Shown here one piece after another: positions 1-6,195 of a stretch of 9,158 bases of DNA. Under the pieces are notes generated by a model. It had not been told where the DNA came from. It was given only the letters and a program-made list of their open reading frames with translations, and made no database searches. The position numbers and the translations under genes are program-made. Within the stretch, counting starts at the first letter, position 1; each line of letters starts with the position of its first letter. The stretch comes from an uncultured Oscillospiraceae bacterium (GTDB lineage Bacteria > Bacillota > Clostridia > Oscillospirales > Oscillospiraceae), in the NCBI GenBank assembly GCA_910584045.1, contig CAJTYO010000040.1, positions 1-9,158 on the forward strand. The letters are read 5' to 3'.

Positions 1-3
1 AAA

Positions 4-33
4 CAGGAGGGCGCTTCAAAGAGCGCTCTCCTG
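4..33 (-). terminator. Terminator-like hairpin just downstream of mob
   Basis: Arms 4-15 (CAGGAGGGCGCT) and 22-33 (AGCGCTCTCCTG) pair over 12 bases with a single G-U pair and a 6-base loop. The hairpin begins 7 bases after the mob stop codon. On the minus strand the stem is followed by TTT, where the window ends, so the full length of the U-tract cannot be seen. It is most simply the intrinsic terminator of the mob gene. Confidence 0.6.
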
Positions 34-40
34 CTGTCTG

Positions 41-1132
41 TTACCTTGCCCCCCGACTAAACTTCCGTTTTGCTTTCTTCTGCTCTTTCTCTGCCGTCTC
101 TCGACGCTTTGCGTCCTCAACGGCCCTTTCTACTTCCTCCGGGCTGAAAGCCCGCTTGACCCGCTCAAAGTCGGCAAGTGTCCCCCGCAGGGCCTTGTTC
201 TCCATCTTCACCTCCTGCAAGCGTTCGGACAGGTTGGCGTTGCCCTCCCGTACCCGGCCATAGTCCCCCTGCAAACGCTCATACTTCCCTTTCAACTCGA
301 CATAGGCCCGGTACAAAGAGCGCAGCACCTTGACGATCTGCGCCAGCAGGGGCTTGGCTTTCTTCTCCCGGTAGGACTTGGCGCTCTCCAGCGGCCCAGG
401 CTCCGGCAATATCCGCTCCGGGTCGTCGGAGAACTGCGCCGCCAACTGCTCCATGTTCCTCACAGCCGGGGCCAGCTCCTTTAGACGCTGCTCCTGCTGT
501 TCCACCTGTCCCTGCTTCTTGGCCTTGACCGCCTCCAGCTCGGCAATCTCCTTGGCCCGCTGTTCCTTCTTGTAGTCCATCACAGACAGGTGCTTGTCGT
601 GGGTGCCCTTGTCCTCCCACTCTATCCCGTGGCGCTCCATCACGGCGGCAAGCTGTTCCTTTTCAGAGCGTACCCACTGGCTCCACTCCGTGTCGCCCCT
701 GGTGCCGCCCTTGAAGCCCTGGGCCGCTAACGCCTGTTTGAGAGATACCCTTGTGTCCAGGCCCCGCTTGCTCCCGGTGGTGAACGGTACGAAGTCGATG
801 TGCAGATGGGGCGTGGCCTCGTCCATGTGGAGGTGGGCGGAGAACACCCGAAGCTGGGGGTTGCGCTCCTGGAAGCCTCTCATGTACTCGTCCAGCACCG
901 CCGCCGCAAGCTGGCCGTCCTCGCCCTCGGCGCTCATGTCGTCCTTGTTGCCCACTTGCAGGATGATTTCATGGAACGGCTTTTCCTGCTTGCTGGAACG
1001 TATCTTTTCGTAGTAGTCCTGGGAAAGGATTGACAGACGGCAAAAAGCCCTTACCGATGTTGCCATCGGTAAGGGCTTTGTAATATGGTTTTTGTCACCC
1101 GCAAGCCGCAAAGGAACACTTTTCACCTGCAA
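41..1132 (-). CDS. 5'-truncated Mob/Pre (MobV-type) plasmid recombination relaxase
   Basis: MobV relaxases nick the origin of transfer of small plasmids and integrative mobilizable elements so that a conjugative machinery can move them. Numbered from the TTG at 1132, residues 100-116 contain the histidine/metal motif H-L-H-M-D-E-A-T-P-H-L-H-I-D. The flanking parts (FHEIILQVGNKDD at 53-65, TTGSKRGLDTRVSLKQAL at 118-135) are also typical. Residues 183-235 and 275-355 are highly charged and predicted coiled coil, as usual for the C-terminal half. Family similarity starts abruptly at D39-Y40-Y41 (position 1018). The preceding 38 codons run through a terminator hairpin and do not resemble the usual Mob N-terminus, which has a conserved opening and about 60-70 more residues. 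The missing part was not found in the other two minus frames of 1019-1132. The weak TTG start and lack of a good ribosome site suggest a pseudogene or a recombination product, although the rest of the frame is undamaged. Confidence 0.8.
   Translation of the reverse strand: MQVKSVPLRLAGDKNHITKPLPMATSVRAFCRLSILSQDYYEKIRSSKQEKPFHEIILQVGNKDDMSAEGEDGQLAAAVLDEYMRGFQERNPQLRVFSAHLHMDEATPHLHIDFVPFTTGSKRGLDTRVSLKQALAAQGFKGGTRGDTEWSQWVRSEKEQLAAVMERHGIEWEDKGTHDKHLSVMDYKKEQRAKEIAELEAVKAKKQGQVEQQEQRLKELAPAVRNMEQLAAQFSDDPERILPEPGPLESAKSYREKKAKPLLAQIVKVLRSLYRAYVELKGKYERLQGDYGRVREGNANLSERLQEVKMENKALRGTLADFERVKRAFSPEEVERAVEDAKRRETAEKEQKKAKRKFSRGAR
1044..1079 (-). terminator. Strong hairpin terminator at the element end
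   Basis: Arms 1044-1059 and 1064-1079 pair perfectly over 16 bases (AAAGCCCTTACCGATG and its complement) around the 4-base loop TTGC. On the minus strand the stem runs into TTTTT and then G, a good intrinsic terminator. On the plus strand the T-run comes only after about 8 bases, so termination is stronger leftward. It lies inside the apparent reading frame of the truncated mob gene (it would encode residues 18-30), which argues that those codons are not real mob sequence. It would stop read-through from guaA into mob, or may have ended an element gene that is now lost. Confidence 0.8.
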
Positions 1133-1170
1133 TCCACCGGGGATACAGAATGATACGGCCTATGGGGAGC

Positions 1171-1190
1171 GTTATCAAATTGTTATCAAA
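1171..1190. repeat. Tandem 9-base direct repeat GTTATCAAA, period 11
   Basis: GTTATCAAA occurs at 1171-1179 and again at 1182-1190, an 11-base period that puts both copies on the same face of the helix. Paired same-orientation sites of this size near an element end fit the arm-type binding sites of tyrosine integrases or excisionases. That role is inferred from position only. Confidence 0.5.
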
Positions 1191-1212
1191 AGAGAGGCAC
1201 AAAACCGTCTAT

Positions 1213-1229
1213 CCGTTGTGCCGCAACGG
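1213..1229. repeat. Inverted repeat CCGTTG / CAACGG downstream of guaA
   Basis: Six-base arms at 1213-1218 and 1224-1229 flank a 5-base spacer, 19 bases beyond the guaA stop codon. On the minus strand no U-tract follows, so it is not a convincing intrinsic terminator. It may be a recombinase or accessory-protein site in the element end. Confidence 0.35.
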
Positions 1230-1234
1230 GTTCA

Positions 1235-1259
1235 GAGTTTCAAAAACTCATTCCCACTC
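1235..1259. other. Probable attachment site (att) at the guaA 3' end
   Basis: Read on the minus strand, the last 12 bases of guaA are GAGTGGGAATGA, which I recall as the sequence reported as the direct repeat of guaA-integrated islands. It runs into a 6-base inverted repeat with a 3-base spacer (GAGTTT at 1235-1240, AAACTC at 1244-1249) that overlaps the stop codon at 1248-1250. Inverted core sites around a short crossover region are what tyrosine recombinases use. The second copy of the repeat is not in the window, so the exact core cannot be fixed. Confidence 0.5.
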
Positions 1260-2789
1260 CACAGTCGCCGGCGGTTTGCTGGTAATATCATAGCAGATTC
1301 TGTTGATCCCCGGCACCTCGTTCACGATTCTGGTGCTCACCCGGTCCAGCACGTCATAGGGAATTCTAGCCCAGTCGGCGGTCATGAAGTCGCTGGTGGT
1401 CACTGCCCGCAGCGCCAGGGTATAGTCGTAGGTTCGCCCGTCCCCCATGACCCCCACGCTCCGGGTGTTGGTCAGCACAGCAAAATACTGGCTGACAGCC
1501 CTGTCCAGTCCGGCGGAGGCGATCTCCTCCCGATAGACAGCGTCCGCCTCCCGCAGGGCATACAGCTTTTCCCTGGTCAGGTCGCCGATCACCCGAATAG
1601 CCAGACCCGGCCCCGGGAAGGGCTGGCGGCTTACCAGATACTCCGGCAGGCCCAGCTCCCGGCCCAGCTGCCGCACCTCGTCCTTGAACAGCAGCCGCAG
1701 GGGCTCAATGATCTCCTTGAAGTCCACACAGTCCGGCAGGCCGCCCACATTGTGGTGGCTCTTGATCACTGCCGCGTCGCCGGCGCCGGACTCAATTACG
1801 TCGGGATAGATGGTCCCTTGGGCCAAAAAATCCACCGAGCCGATTCTCCGGGCCTCTTCCTCGAAGACCCGGATGAACTCCTCGCCGATGATCCTCCGCT
1901 TTTGCTCCGGCTCGGATACCCCGGCCAGCCTGCCCAGGAACCGGTCCTCCGCATCCACACGCACAAAATTCATGGCCCAGTTCTGGAATGCAGCCTGGAC
2001 CTCGTCCCCCTCGTTTTTACGCATAAGCCCGTGGTCGACAAATACGCATGTCAGCTGCTCCCCCACGGCCTCGGCCAGCAGGGCGGCGCACACGGAGCTG
2101 TCCACGCCGCCAGACAGGGCCAGCAGCACCCGACCACCGCCTACTTTCTCCCGGATGGCGGCCACGGCGGTGCGCTTATAGTCCCCCATGGTCCAGTCTC
2201 CCGCCGCGCCGCAGATCTCATAGAGGAAATTACGGATCATCGCCACGCCGTTTTCGGTGTGCCTGACCTCCGGATGGTACTGCACCCCGTAGAAGCCCCG
2301 CTCTACGTCAGCGATAGCCACGTTGGGACAGGCCTTTGACCGGGCCGCCAGCGTGAACCCCTCGGGGACCCTCTCCATGTAGTCACCGTGGCTCATCCAG
2401 CTCACGCCCGTCTCCGGCAGCCCCTTGAAGAGGGGGCAGGAGGCATCATAAAAAGTCTCTGTTTTTCCGTACTCCCGGGCAGAGTCGCTCTGGGCGGCGG
2501 CGACCTTTCCACCCAGCGTGTGGGCCATGAGCTGGCAGCCGTAGCAGATGCCCAGCACGGGGACGCCCATGGAGAAAATCTCCGGGTCCACATGGGGGGA
2601 GGTCTCCAGATAGACGGAATTGGGCCCGCCGGTAAGGATGAACCCGATGGGCTCCATCCTCCTCAGCTCCGCCAGGGGCGTGGTATAGGACTTTACCTCG
2701 CAGTACACGCCGCACTCCCGGACACGCCGGGCGATGAGCTGGTTGTACTGGCCGCCGAAATCCAGAATAATGACAGTTTGATGGGCCAA
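1248..2789 (-). CDS. guaA: GMP synthase (glutamine-hydrolysing)
   Basis: Last step of GMP synthesis in the cytoplasm: XMP + ATP + glutamine give GMP, AMP, PPi and glutamate. The 513 residues match the usual length. The N-terminal class-I glutamine amidotransferase domain (about 1-195) shows the nucleophile C82 in G-I-C-Y-G-C and the triad partners H172 and E174 in Y-H-P-E. The ATP-pyrophosphatase domain starts near 205 with the P-loop S-G-G-V-D-S-S at 226-232. The dimerisation domain ends in the hallmark P-P-A-T-V-E-W-E. The start is TTG at 2787-2789, chosen because GGGGAGG lies 8 bases upstream and the protein begins with the family-typical F-G-G-Q-Y-N-Q. It sits 19 bases after xpt and is probably co-transcribed with it. 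Its 3' end abuts a mobile element, but the C-terminus is complete. Confidence 0.98.
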   Translation of the reverse strand: MAHQTVIILDFGGQYNQLIARRVRECGVYCEVKSYTTPLAELRRMEPIGFILTGGPNSVYLETSPHVDPEIFSMGVPVLGICYGCQLMAHTLGGKVAAAQSDSAREYGKTETFYDASCPLFKGLPETGVSWMSHGDYMERVPEGFTLAARSKACPNVAIADVERGFYGVQYHPEVRHTENGVAMIRNFLYEICGAAGDWTMGDYKRTAVAAIREKVGGGRVLLALSGGVDSSVCAALLAEAVGEQLTCVFVDHGLMRKNEGDEVQAAFQNWAMNFVRVDAEDRFLGRLAGVSEPEQKRRIIGEEFIRVFEEEARRIGSVDFLAQGTIYPDVIESGAGDAAVIKSHHNVGGLPDCVDFKEIIEPLRLLFKDEVRQLGRELGLPEYLVSRQPFPGPGLAIRVIGDLTREKLYALREADAVYREEIASAGLDRAVSQYFAVLTNTRSVGVMGDGRTYDYTLALRAVTTSDFMTADWARIPYDVLDRVSTRIVNEVPGINRICYDITSKPPATVEWE

Positions 2790-2797
2790 GACGGACG

Positions 2798-2804
2798 CCT
2801 CCCC
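2798..2804 (-). promoter_or_regulatory. Ribosome binding site that fixes the guaA TTG start
   Basis: GGGGAGG on the minus strand, 8 bases before the TTG at 2787-2789. It lies in the 19-base gap after the xpt stop codon. No ATG in a suitable position competes with it. Confidence 0.8.
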
Positions 2805-2808
2805 TTTT

Positions 2809-3396
2809 TTATTCCTTATCCTCGTTTTCCCGGAACACGATCCCGTGTTCGTCGGCGCTCTCGATGACGGCCAGAGCGTGGTAGTTGAGCCCCATCTCTC
2901 TGAGCCGGTCGCCGCCGCCCTGGAAGCCCTTTTCCACGGCGATGCCGATGCCCTTCAGCTCCGCCCCCGCCTGGCTCACCAGGTCGCACAGGCCCCGGAC
3001 GGCCTCACCGTTGGCCATGAAGTCGTCCACCACCAGTACCCTGTCCGCGTCGGTCAGCCACTCCTTGCTGAGGATCTGGGTAACCTTCTTCTTGTAGGTA
3101 TAGGAGAAAATTTCGCTCTGGTACAGTCCGCCCTCGATGTTGTCGCTCTTGGCCTTCTTGGCGAAGACCATGGGCACGCCGTACCGCTGGGCGCAGATGG
3201 TCGCCAGTGCGATGCCGCTGGCCTCAGCGGTGAGGACCATGGTTATGTCTTTCACGTCAAAGAATTTCGCAAACTCGTCGGCAATAGCCTCCATCAGCTT
3301 CACGTCCACACGGTGGTTGAGAAAACCGTCCACCTTGATGATGTTGCCCGGAAGCACCCTGCCCTCCTTACGGATACGCTCCTTCAGCAGCTCCAT
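2809..3396 (-). CDS. xpt: Xanthine phosphoribosyltransferase
   Basis: Purine salvage enzyme: xanthine + PRPP gives XMP + PPi in the cytoplasm. The 195-residue product has the usual Xpt length and opens with the family pattern M-E-L-L-K-E-R-I. Residues 22-31 (VDGFLNHRVD) and the type-I PRPP-binding loop at 120-134 (V-L-V-V-D-D-F-M-A-N-G-E-A-V-R) are characteristic, as is the F-Q-x-G-G-x-x-L-R element near 158-166. The ATG at 3394-3396 is preceded by AAAGGA at a normal distance. A good promoter lies 67 bases upstream. The next gene, guaA, uses the product XMP, so the two make a short xanthine-to-GMP route. In Bacillus subtilis xpt is controlled by a purine riboswitch; none is recognisable in this short leader, so control must be by other means. 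Confidence 0.96.
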   Translation of the reverse strand: MELLKERIRKEGRVLPGNIIKVDGFLNHRVDVKLMEAIADEFAKFFDVKDITMVLTAEASGIALATICAQRYGVPMVFAKKAKSDNIEGGLYQSEIFSYTYKKKVTQILSKEWLTDADRVLVVDDFMANGEAVRGLCDLVSQAGAELKGIGIAVEKGFQGGGDRLREMGLNYHALAVIESADEHGIVFRENEDKE

Positions 3397-3437
3397 TGTT
3401 TGTTCCGTCCTTTCTGATATGTGTATTTATCGCATCC

Positions 3438-3452
3438 GGCGCCCCATGCGCC
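3438..3452 (-). other. Small GC-rich dyad in the xpt leader
   Basis: GGCGC (3438-3442) and GCGCC (3448-3452) flank CCCAT. An overlapping alternative dyad uses CGCAT (3431-3435) with ATGCG (3446-3450). It lies just downstream of the expected transcription start of xpt, so it could be an operator or a small 5' hairpin. Only the symmetry is seen; no known regulator site is recognised. Confidence 0.3.
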
Positions 3453-3462
3453 TATTGTTCTT

Positions 3463-3491
3463 ATTATGCCAAGAAATCGCCCCCCTGGCAA
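3463..3491 (-). promoter_or_regulatory. Sigma-70-type promoter for xpt-guaA
   Basis: On the minus strand TTGCCA (3486-3491) is separated by exactly 17 bases from CATAAT (3463-3468); each box is one base off consensus. Transcription would start near 3456, giving a leader of about 60 bases before the xpt ATG. It is the best promoter match in the window and sits in the 148-base gap between pgsA and xpt, so xpt-guaA is probably an independent transcription unit. No intrinsic terminator is obvious after pgsA. Confidence 0.65.
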
Positions 3492-3544
3492 GTGGGGAAA
3501 TGGACAAATTTGCATCTTTTCCGGCATCCGCTCCCTTAAAGCCG

Positions 3545-4066
3545 CTACATTTCGCTGAGACAGTCCCTATTCTTCATAAAGTACTCCACGCCGGAGTAAA
3601 TGGTAGTGACCACAATCACTCCCACGCACACCGTGTTCAGCGCCGCCGGAATGGGTAGGAACATCAGCACGATGCACGCCATGGTGGAGGCCGTCTTCAC
3701 CTTCCCGGACCACCCGGCGGCGATGACGCGCCCCTTGTCGCTGGCCACCATCCTCAGGCCGCTGACGGCAAATTCCCGTACAATGACGATGAGCAGCGCC
3801 CAGGCGGGCATCTGCCCGATCTCCACAAACCACAGCATGGCGGCGGTCACCAGCATCTTGTCCGCCAGGGGGTCGGCAAACTTACCGAAGTCTGTAATGA
3901 GGTTTCTCTTCCGGGCAATCTGGCCGTCCAGCATATCGGTCAGGCTGGCAATGATAAAGATAGCCAGGGCGATATACGCCGCCCCCGGGATATCCAGGTA
4001 CAGCACCAGCAAAAAGGGCAGAATCAGCACGATCCGCAGCAGCGTCAGCTTATTGGGCAAATTCAT
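3545..4066 (-). CDS. pgsA: CDP-diacylglycerol--glycerol-3-phosphate 3-phosphatidyltransferase
   Basis: Integral membrane enzyme that joins CDP-diacylglycerol and sn-glycerol-3-phosphate to phosphatidylglycerophosphate, the committed step to phosphatidylglycerol and cardiolipin. The 173-residue product carries the complete CDP-alcohol phosphotransferase signature D47-G48-x2-A51-R52-x8-G61-x3-D65-x3-D69, whose aspartates bind the catalytic metals. Hydrophobic segments at about 8-24, 27-42, 71-85, 87-102, 127-141 and 145-160 fit a multi-pass protein. The frame is open 54 codons further upstream, but the ATG at 4064-4066 is preferred: GGAGG lies 7 bases before it, and M-N-L-P-N-K-L-T-L-L-R is the family N-terminus. 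It follows the HD-domain gene by 17 bases and is the last gene of the rimO block. Confidence 0.96.
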   Translation of the reverse strand: MNLPNKLTLLRIVLILPFLLVLYLDIPGAAYIALAIFIIASLTDMLDGQIARKRNLITDFGKFADPLADKMLVTAAMLWFVEIGQMPAWALLIVIVREFAVSGLRMVASDKGRVIAAGWSGKVKTASTMACIVLMFLPIPAALNTVCVGVIVVTTIYSGVEYFMKNRDCLSEM

Positions 4067-4073
4067 CGTATAT

Positions 4074-4078
4074 CCTCC
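4074..4078 (-). promoter_or_regulatory. Ribosome binding site that fixes the pgsA start
   Basis: GGAGG on the minus strand, 7 bases before the ATG at 4064-4066. It lies in the gap after the HD-gene stop codon and rules out the longer open frame that would overlap that gene. Confidence 0.8.
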
Positions 4079-4083
4079 ATTTC

Positions 4084-4794
4084 TCACGGCCTCCCCGCCA
4101 GACCCATCCATCGGCGGGCAGCATCCTCCGCCGTGCCGGACGCCCCGCTGGAGCGTACCCCGCCGGCCAGCAGCTGCTCCCGCAGCCGCAGGTAGAATTC
4201 CCGATAGAACCTGATCCGGTCCCTCCACATCGCTGTGGCGGACGGCGTGGCAAAGTCTATTGTCAGATACTCCTCCAGCTTCCCCAGGATGCCCTCCGTA
4301 TGGGCCAGCCTTCCCTCCGGCGGCAGGGCGCTGAACCCGGCGTTCTCCAGTGTCTCATACAGCCGGTAAGCGCCAAACCGGTCGATGTTATCCGCGTCCG
4401 CCACCGTCATGGCGAAGGCTGTCCGCTCCCCCGGAAAGTCCGCCTGCCCGTCCGCATGGACGGCGACAGCGAAGCATATCGCCTCCGTCTCCCGCTCTCC
4501 CAGCCCCAGCTCCCGCAGGAAGGGCCGGGCGATCCGGGCGGAGGCCCGGCCGTGGGCCATCTGCTCTTCTCCATTTGCGAAGGTCCGGCAGTAGCCCACA
4601 TCGTGGAGAAGGCAGGCCAGGACCATGTCCTCCACGGGAAAGCCCTCCCGTCGGGCGATCTCCCGCCCGATCCCGGCTACCCGGAGCGTGTGCTCCAGCC
4701 GGTAGGCCCCCGCCTCCGGACGGGCCTGGAACCAGGGGTTCTCTGCTAGCTTACGCCGGACGAACGTCATGGTCTTTTCAATCCGGTCTGTCAT
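4084..4794 (-). CDS. HD-domain metal-dependent phosphohydrolase, substrate unknown
   Basis: A 236-residue cytoplasmic protein with the HD signature: H35 (in Y-R-L-E-H-T-L-R-V), H64-D65 (L-L-H-D-V-G-Y), H81 and H113, and a distal aspartate in V-A-D-A-D-N-I-D (D133/D135). These residues bind the metal and catalyse phosphate-ester or nucleotide hydrolysis in the family. All look intact, so activity is likely, but the substrate cannot be told from the sequence. The last 30 residues are low-complexity and probably disordered. The ATG overlaps the rimO stop as ATGA (4791-4794). A GGAGGG motif sits directly against the start codon, too close for normal initiation, which suggests translation coupled to rimO. 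Its place between rimO and pgsA may reflect no more than operon packing. Confidence 0.85.
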   Translation of the reverse strand: MTDRIEKTMTFVRRKLAENPWFQARPEAGAYRLEHTLRVAGIGREIARREGFPVEDMVLACLLHDVGYCRTFANGEEQMAHGRASARIARPFLRELGLGERETEAICFAVAVHADGQADFPGERTAFAMTVADADNIDRFGAYRLYETLENAGFSALPPEGRLAHTEGILGKLEEYLTIDFATPSATAMWRDRIRFYREFYLRLREQLLAGGVRSSGASGTAEDAARRWMGLAGRP

Positions 4795-6116
4795 CCCTCC
4801 ACCAGCTCCCCCGTCAGCTCTCCGTCCATGGCTCCGGTGATCCGGACCTGAACAAAGGTTCCGGCCTCCACCTCACCCTCGGCGGAGAAGTAAATCTTCC
4901 CGTCGATGTCCGGGCTCTCGGCCCAGCTCCGGCCCACGTAGCTCATGGACTGTCCGTCGAAGCCCTCGCAGAGGACCTCGACCATCTCCCCCTGCATCTC
5001 CTCGTTCCACTCGTCCATAATTCTCGACTGGATGTCCACCACCAGCTCTGCCCGGCGCCCGGCCTCCTCGGCGTCCACCCGCTCCATCTCTGCCGCCGGG
5101 GTTCCCTCCTCCGGGGAGTAGGGGAACACCCCCGCCCGCAGCAGCCGCTGATCCCACAGAAACTGGCACAGCTCCTCGAACTCTGCCTCGCCCTCTCCCG
5201 GCAGACCGGTAATCAGGCTGGTGCGCAGAACCAGCCCGGGAATCCTCTCCCGCAACGTATCCAGCAGGGCCTCGATATACGCCTTGTCCCCCCGCCGGTT
5301 CATCCGCCGCAGAATCTCGTCGTTGCAGTGCTGAAGGGGAATGTCCAGATACTTGAGAATCTTCTCCTCCCGTGCGATCACGTCGATGAGCCTGCCGTCC
5401 ATCTGGTCCGGGTACAGGTAGTGGAGCCGAATCCAGTGGAAATCCAACCTGCACAGCTCCTCCAGCAGTTCCGCCAAATGCCGCTCCCCGTCCCAGTCGG
5501 TACCGTACCGGGTGATGTCCTGGGCGACGACGATCAGCTCCTTCACGCCCTTTTCCGCCAGCTCCCGGGCCTCCTGAAGCACCTTATCCATGGGCCGGCT
5601 GCGGTATCTGCCCCGGAGCTTCGGGATAATGCAGAAGGCGCACCAGTTGCCGCACCCCTCCGCGATGCGCAGGTAGGCGTACCATGGCGGCGTGGTCAGC
5701 ACCCGCCCGAACTCGTCCACCGGCGCATTAATGTCGCCAAAGCATTGGGGATGCTTCCCGGTCATCACGTCCTCCACAGCGGAAACGATGTCCTTGAAGC
5801 TCCCGGTACCCAGGACGCCGTCCACCTCGGGTAGCTCTGCGGGCACGTCCTCCCCGTACCGCTGGGGCATACATCCGGTGACGAGAATTTTCCCGATCTT
5901 TCTCTCGGCCTTTAACTCCGCCATCTGCAAAATATTTTGAATAGCCTCCTCGCTGGCGGAGGCCAGAAACCCGCAGGTGTTGACGACGACTGCGTCCGCC
6001 CCCTCCGGCGCGTCCAGCAGTGTGTGTCCCGCCTGACGGCAAAGCTCCATCATCTGCTCGCAGTTGACCACGTTCTTCGCGCATCCCAGGGAGATAAAGT
6101 GCAGTTTGTATGGCAT
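4791..6116 (-). CDS. rimO: Ribosomal protein uS12 methylthiotransferase
   Basis: Radical-SAM enzyme that adds a methylthio group to a conserved aspartate of ribosomal protein S12. The 441 residues match the family length. The N-terminal UPF0004 domain has C12, C48 and C82 for the auxiliary 4Fe-4S cluster. The radical-SAM core carries C155-x3-C159-x2-C162 (C-G-N-W-C-A-F-C) followed by I-I-P-K-L-R-G-R-Y-R-S-R, which favours RimO over its tRNA-modifying relative MiaB. A TRAM domain occupies about 375-440. The opening K-L-H-F-I-S-L-G-C-A-K-N is typical of RimO. The ATG at 6114-6116 is preceded by AGAAGG at 5 bases. It heads the rimO, HD-gene, pgsA block; rimO next to pgsA is a common arrangement in Firmicutes. 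Confidence 0.96.
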   Translation of the reverse strand: MPYKLHFISLGCAKNVVNCEQMMELCRQAGHTLLDAPEGADAVVVNTCGFLASASEEAIQNILQMAELKAERKIGKILVTGCMPQRYGEDVPAELPEVDGVLGTGSFKDIVSAVEDVMTGKHPQCFGDINAPVDEFGRVLTTPPWYAYLRIAEGCGNWCAFCIIPKLRGRYRSRPMDKVLQEARELAEKGVKELIVVAQDITRYGTDWDGERHLAELLEELCRLDFHWIRLHYLYPDQMDGRLIDVIAREEKILKYLDIPLQHCNDEILRRMNRRGDKAYIEALLDTLRERIPGLVLRTSLITGLPGEGEAEFEELCQFLWDQRLLRAGVFPYSPEEGTPAAEMERVDAEEAGRRAELVVDIQSRIMDEWNEEMQGEMVEVLCEGFDGQSMSYVGRSWAESPDIDGKIYFSAEGEVEAGTFVQVRITGAMDGELTGELVEG

Positions 6117-6165
6117 AGATGCCTTCTTTCTTTTCCGGCCCTTTGGGGCGGAAAGGGTAATTATG

Positions 6166-6195
6166 ATCTTAAACGGAGAACGAACCCGCCGTCAA
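6166..6195 (-). promoter_or_regulatory. Possible weak promoter for the rimO block
   Basis: On the minus strand TTGACG (6190-6195), which overlaps the Nudix stop codon, is followed 18 bases later by TAAGAT (6166-6171). It lies in the 75-base gap before rimO, the largest gap between plsY and pgsA. The -10 match is poor, so rimO may instead be transcribed by read-through from the Nudix gene. Confidence 0.35.

Larger units (their letters stand above)
1..1247 (-). mobile_element. End of an integrated mobilizable element abutting the guaA 3' end (partial)
   Basis: Everything left of the guaA stop codon looks foreign to the housekeeping block. It holds a relaxase gene of the plasmid/IME Mob/Pre type, a terminator hairpin, and a non-coding stretch (about 1080-1247) with short direct and inverted repeats of the kind tyrosine recombinases bind at element ends. 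The guaA 3' end is an established integration site for genomic islands, and guaA is intact here, as expected when the attachment site restores the stop codon. No integrase, excisionase or second attachment site is in view. The left boundary is unknown, and the element may be intact further left or a remnant. This is inference from context and small motifs; a comparison with an empty guaA locus would settle it. Confidence 0.55.

Noticed and set aside
612..624. GAGTGGGA inside mob as a second copy of the guaA attachment repeat
   Set aside because: Only 8 bases match and they encode the E-W-E residues of the relaxase in frame, so a chance match is the simplest reading.
1092..2339. Plus-strand open frame of 415 codons opposite guaA
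   Set aside because: Antisense shadow of guaA; no domain and no plausible ribosome site.
3397..3544. Purine riboswitch upstream of xpt
   Set aside because: The 148-base gap lacks the three-helix core and the conserved loop sequences, and the promoter leaves a leader of only about 60 bases.
4067..4228. 54-codon upstream extension of pgsA
   Set aside because: It overlaps the HD gene in another frame, and the start at 4066 has a better ribosome site and the family N-terminus.
4350..5834. Plus-strand open frame of 494 codons opposite the HD gene and rimO
   Set aside because: Proline/arginine-rich shadow crossing the border of two real genes.
6132..6154. Hairpin TTTCCG...CGGAAA in the rimO leader as a terminator of the Nudix gene
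   Set aside because: The stem has a bulge and no U-tract follows on the minus strand.
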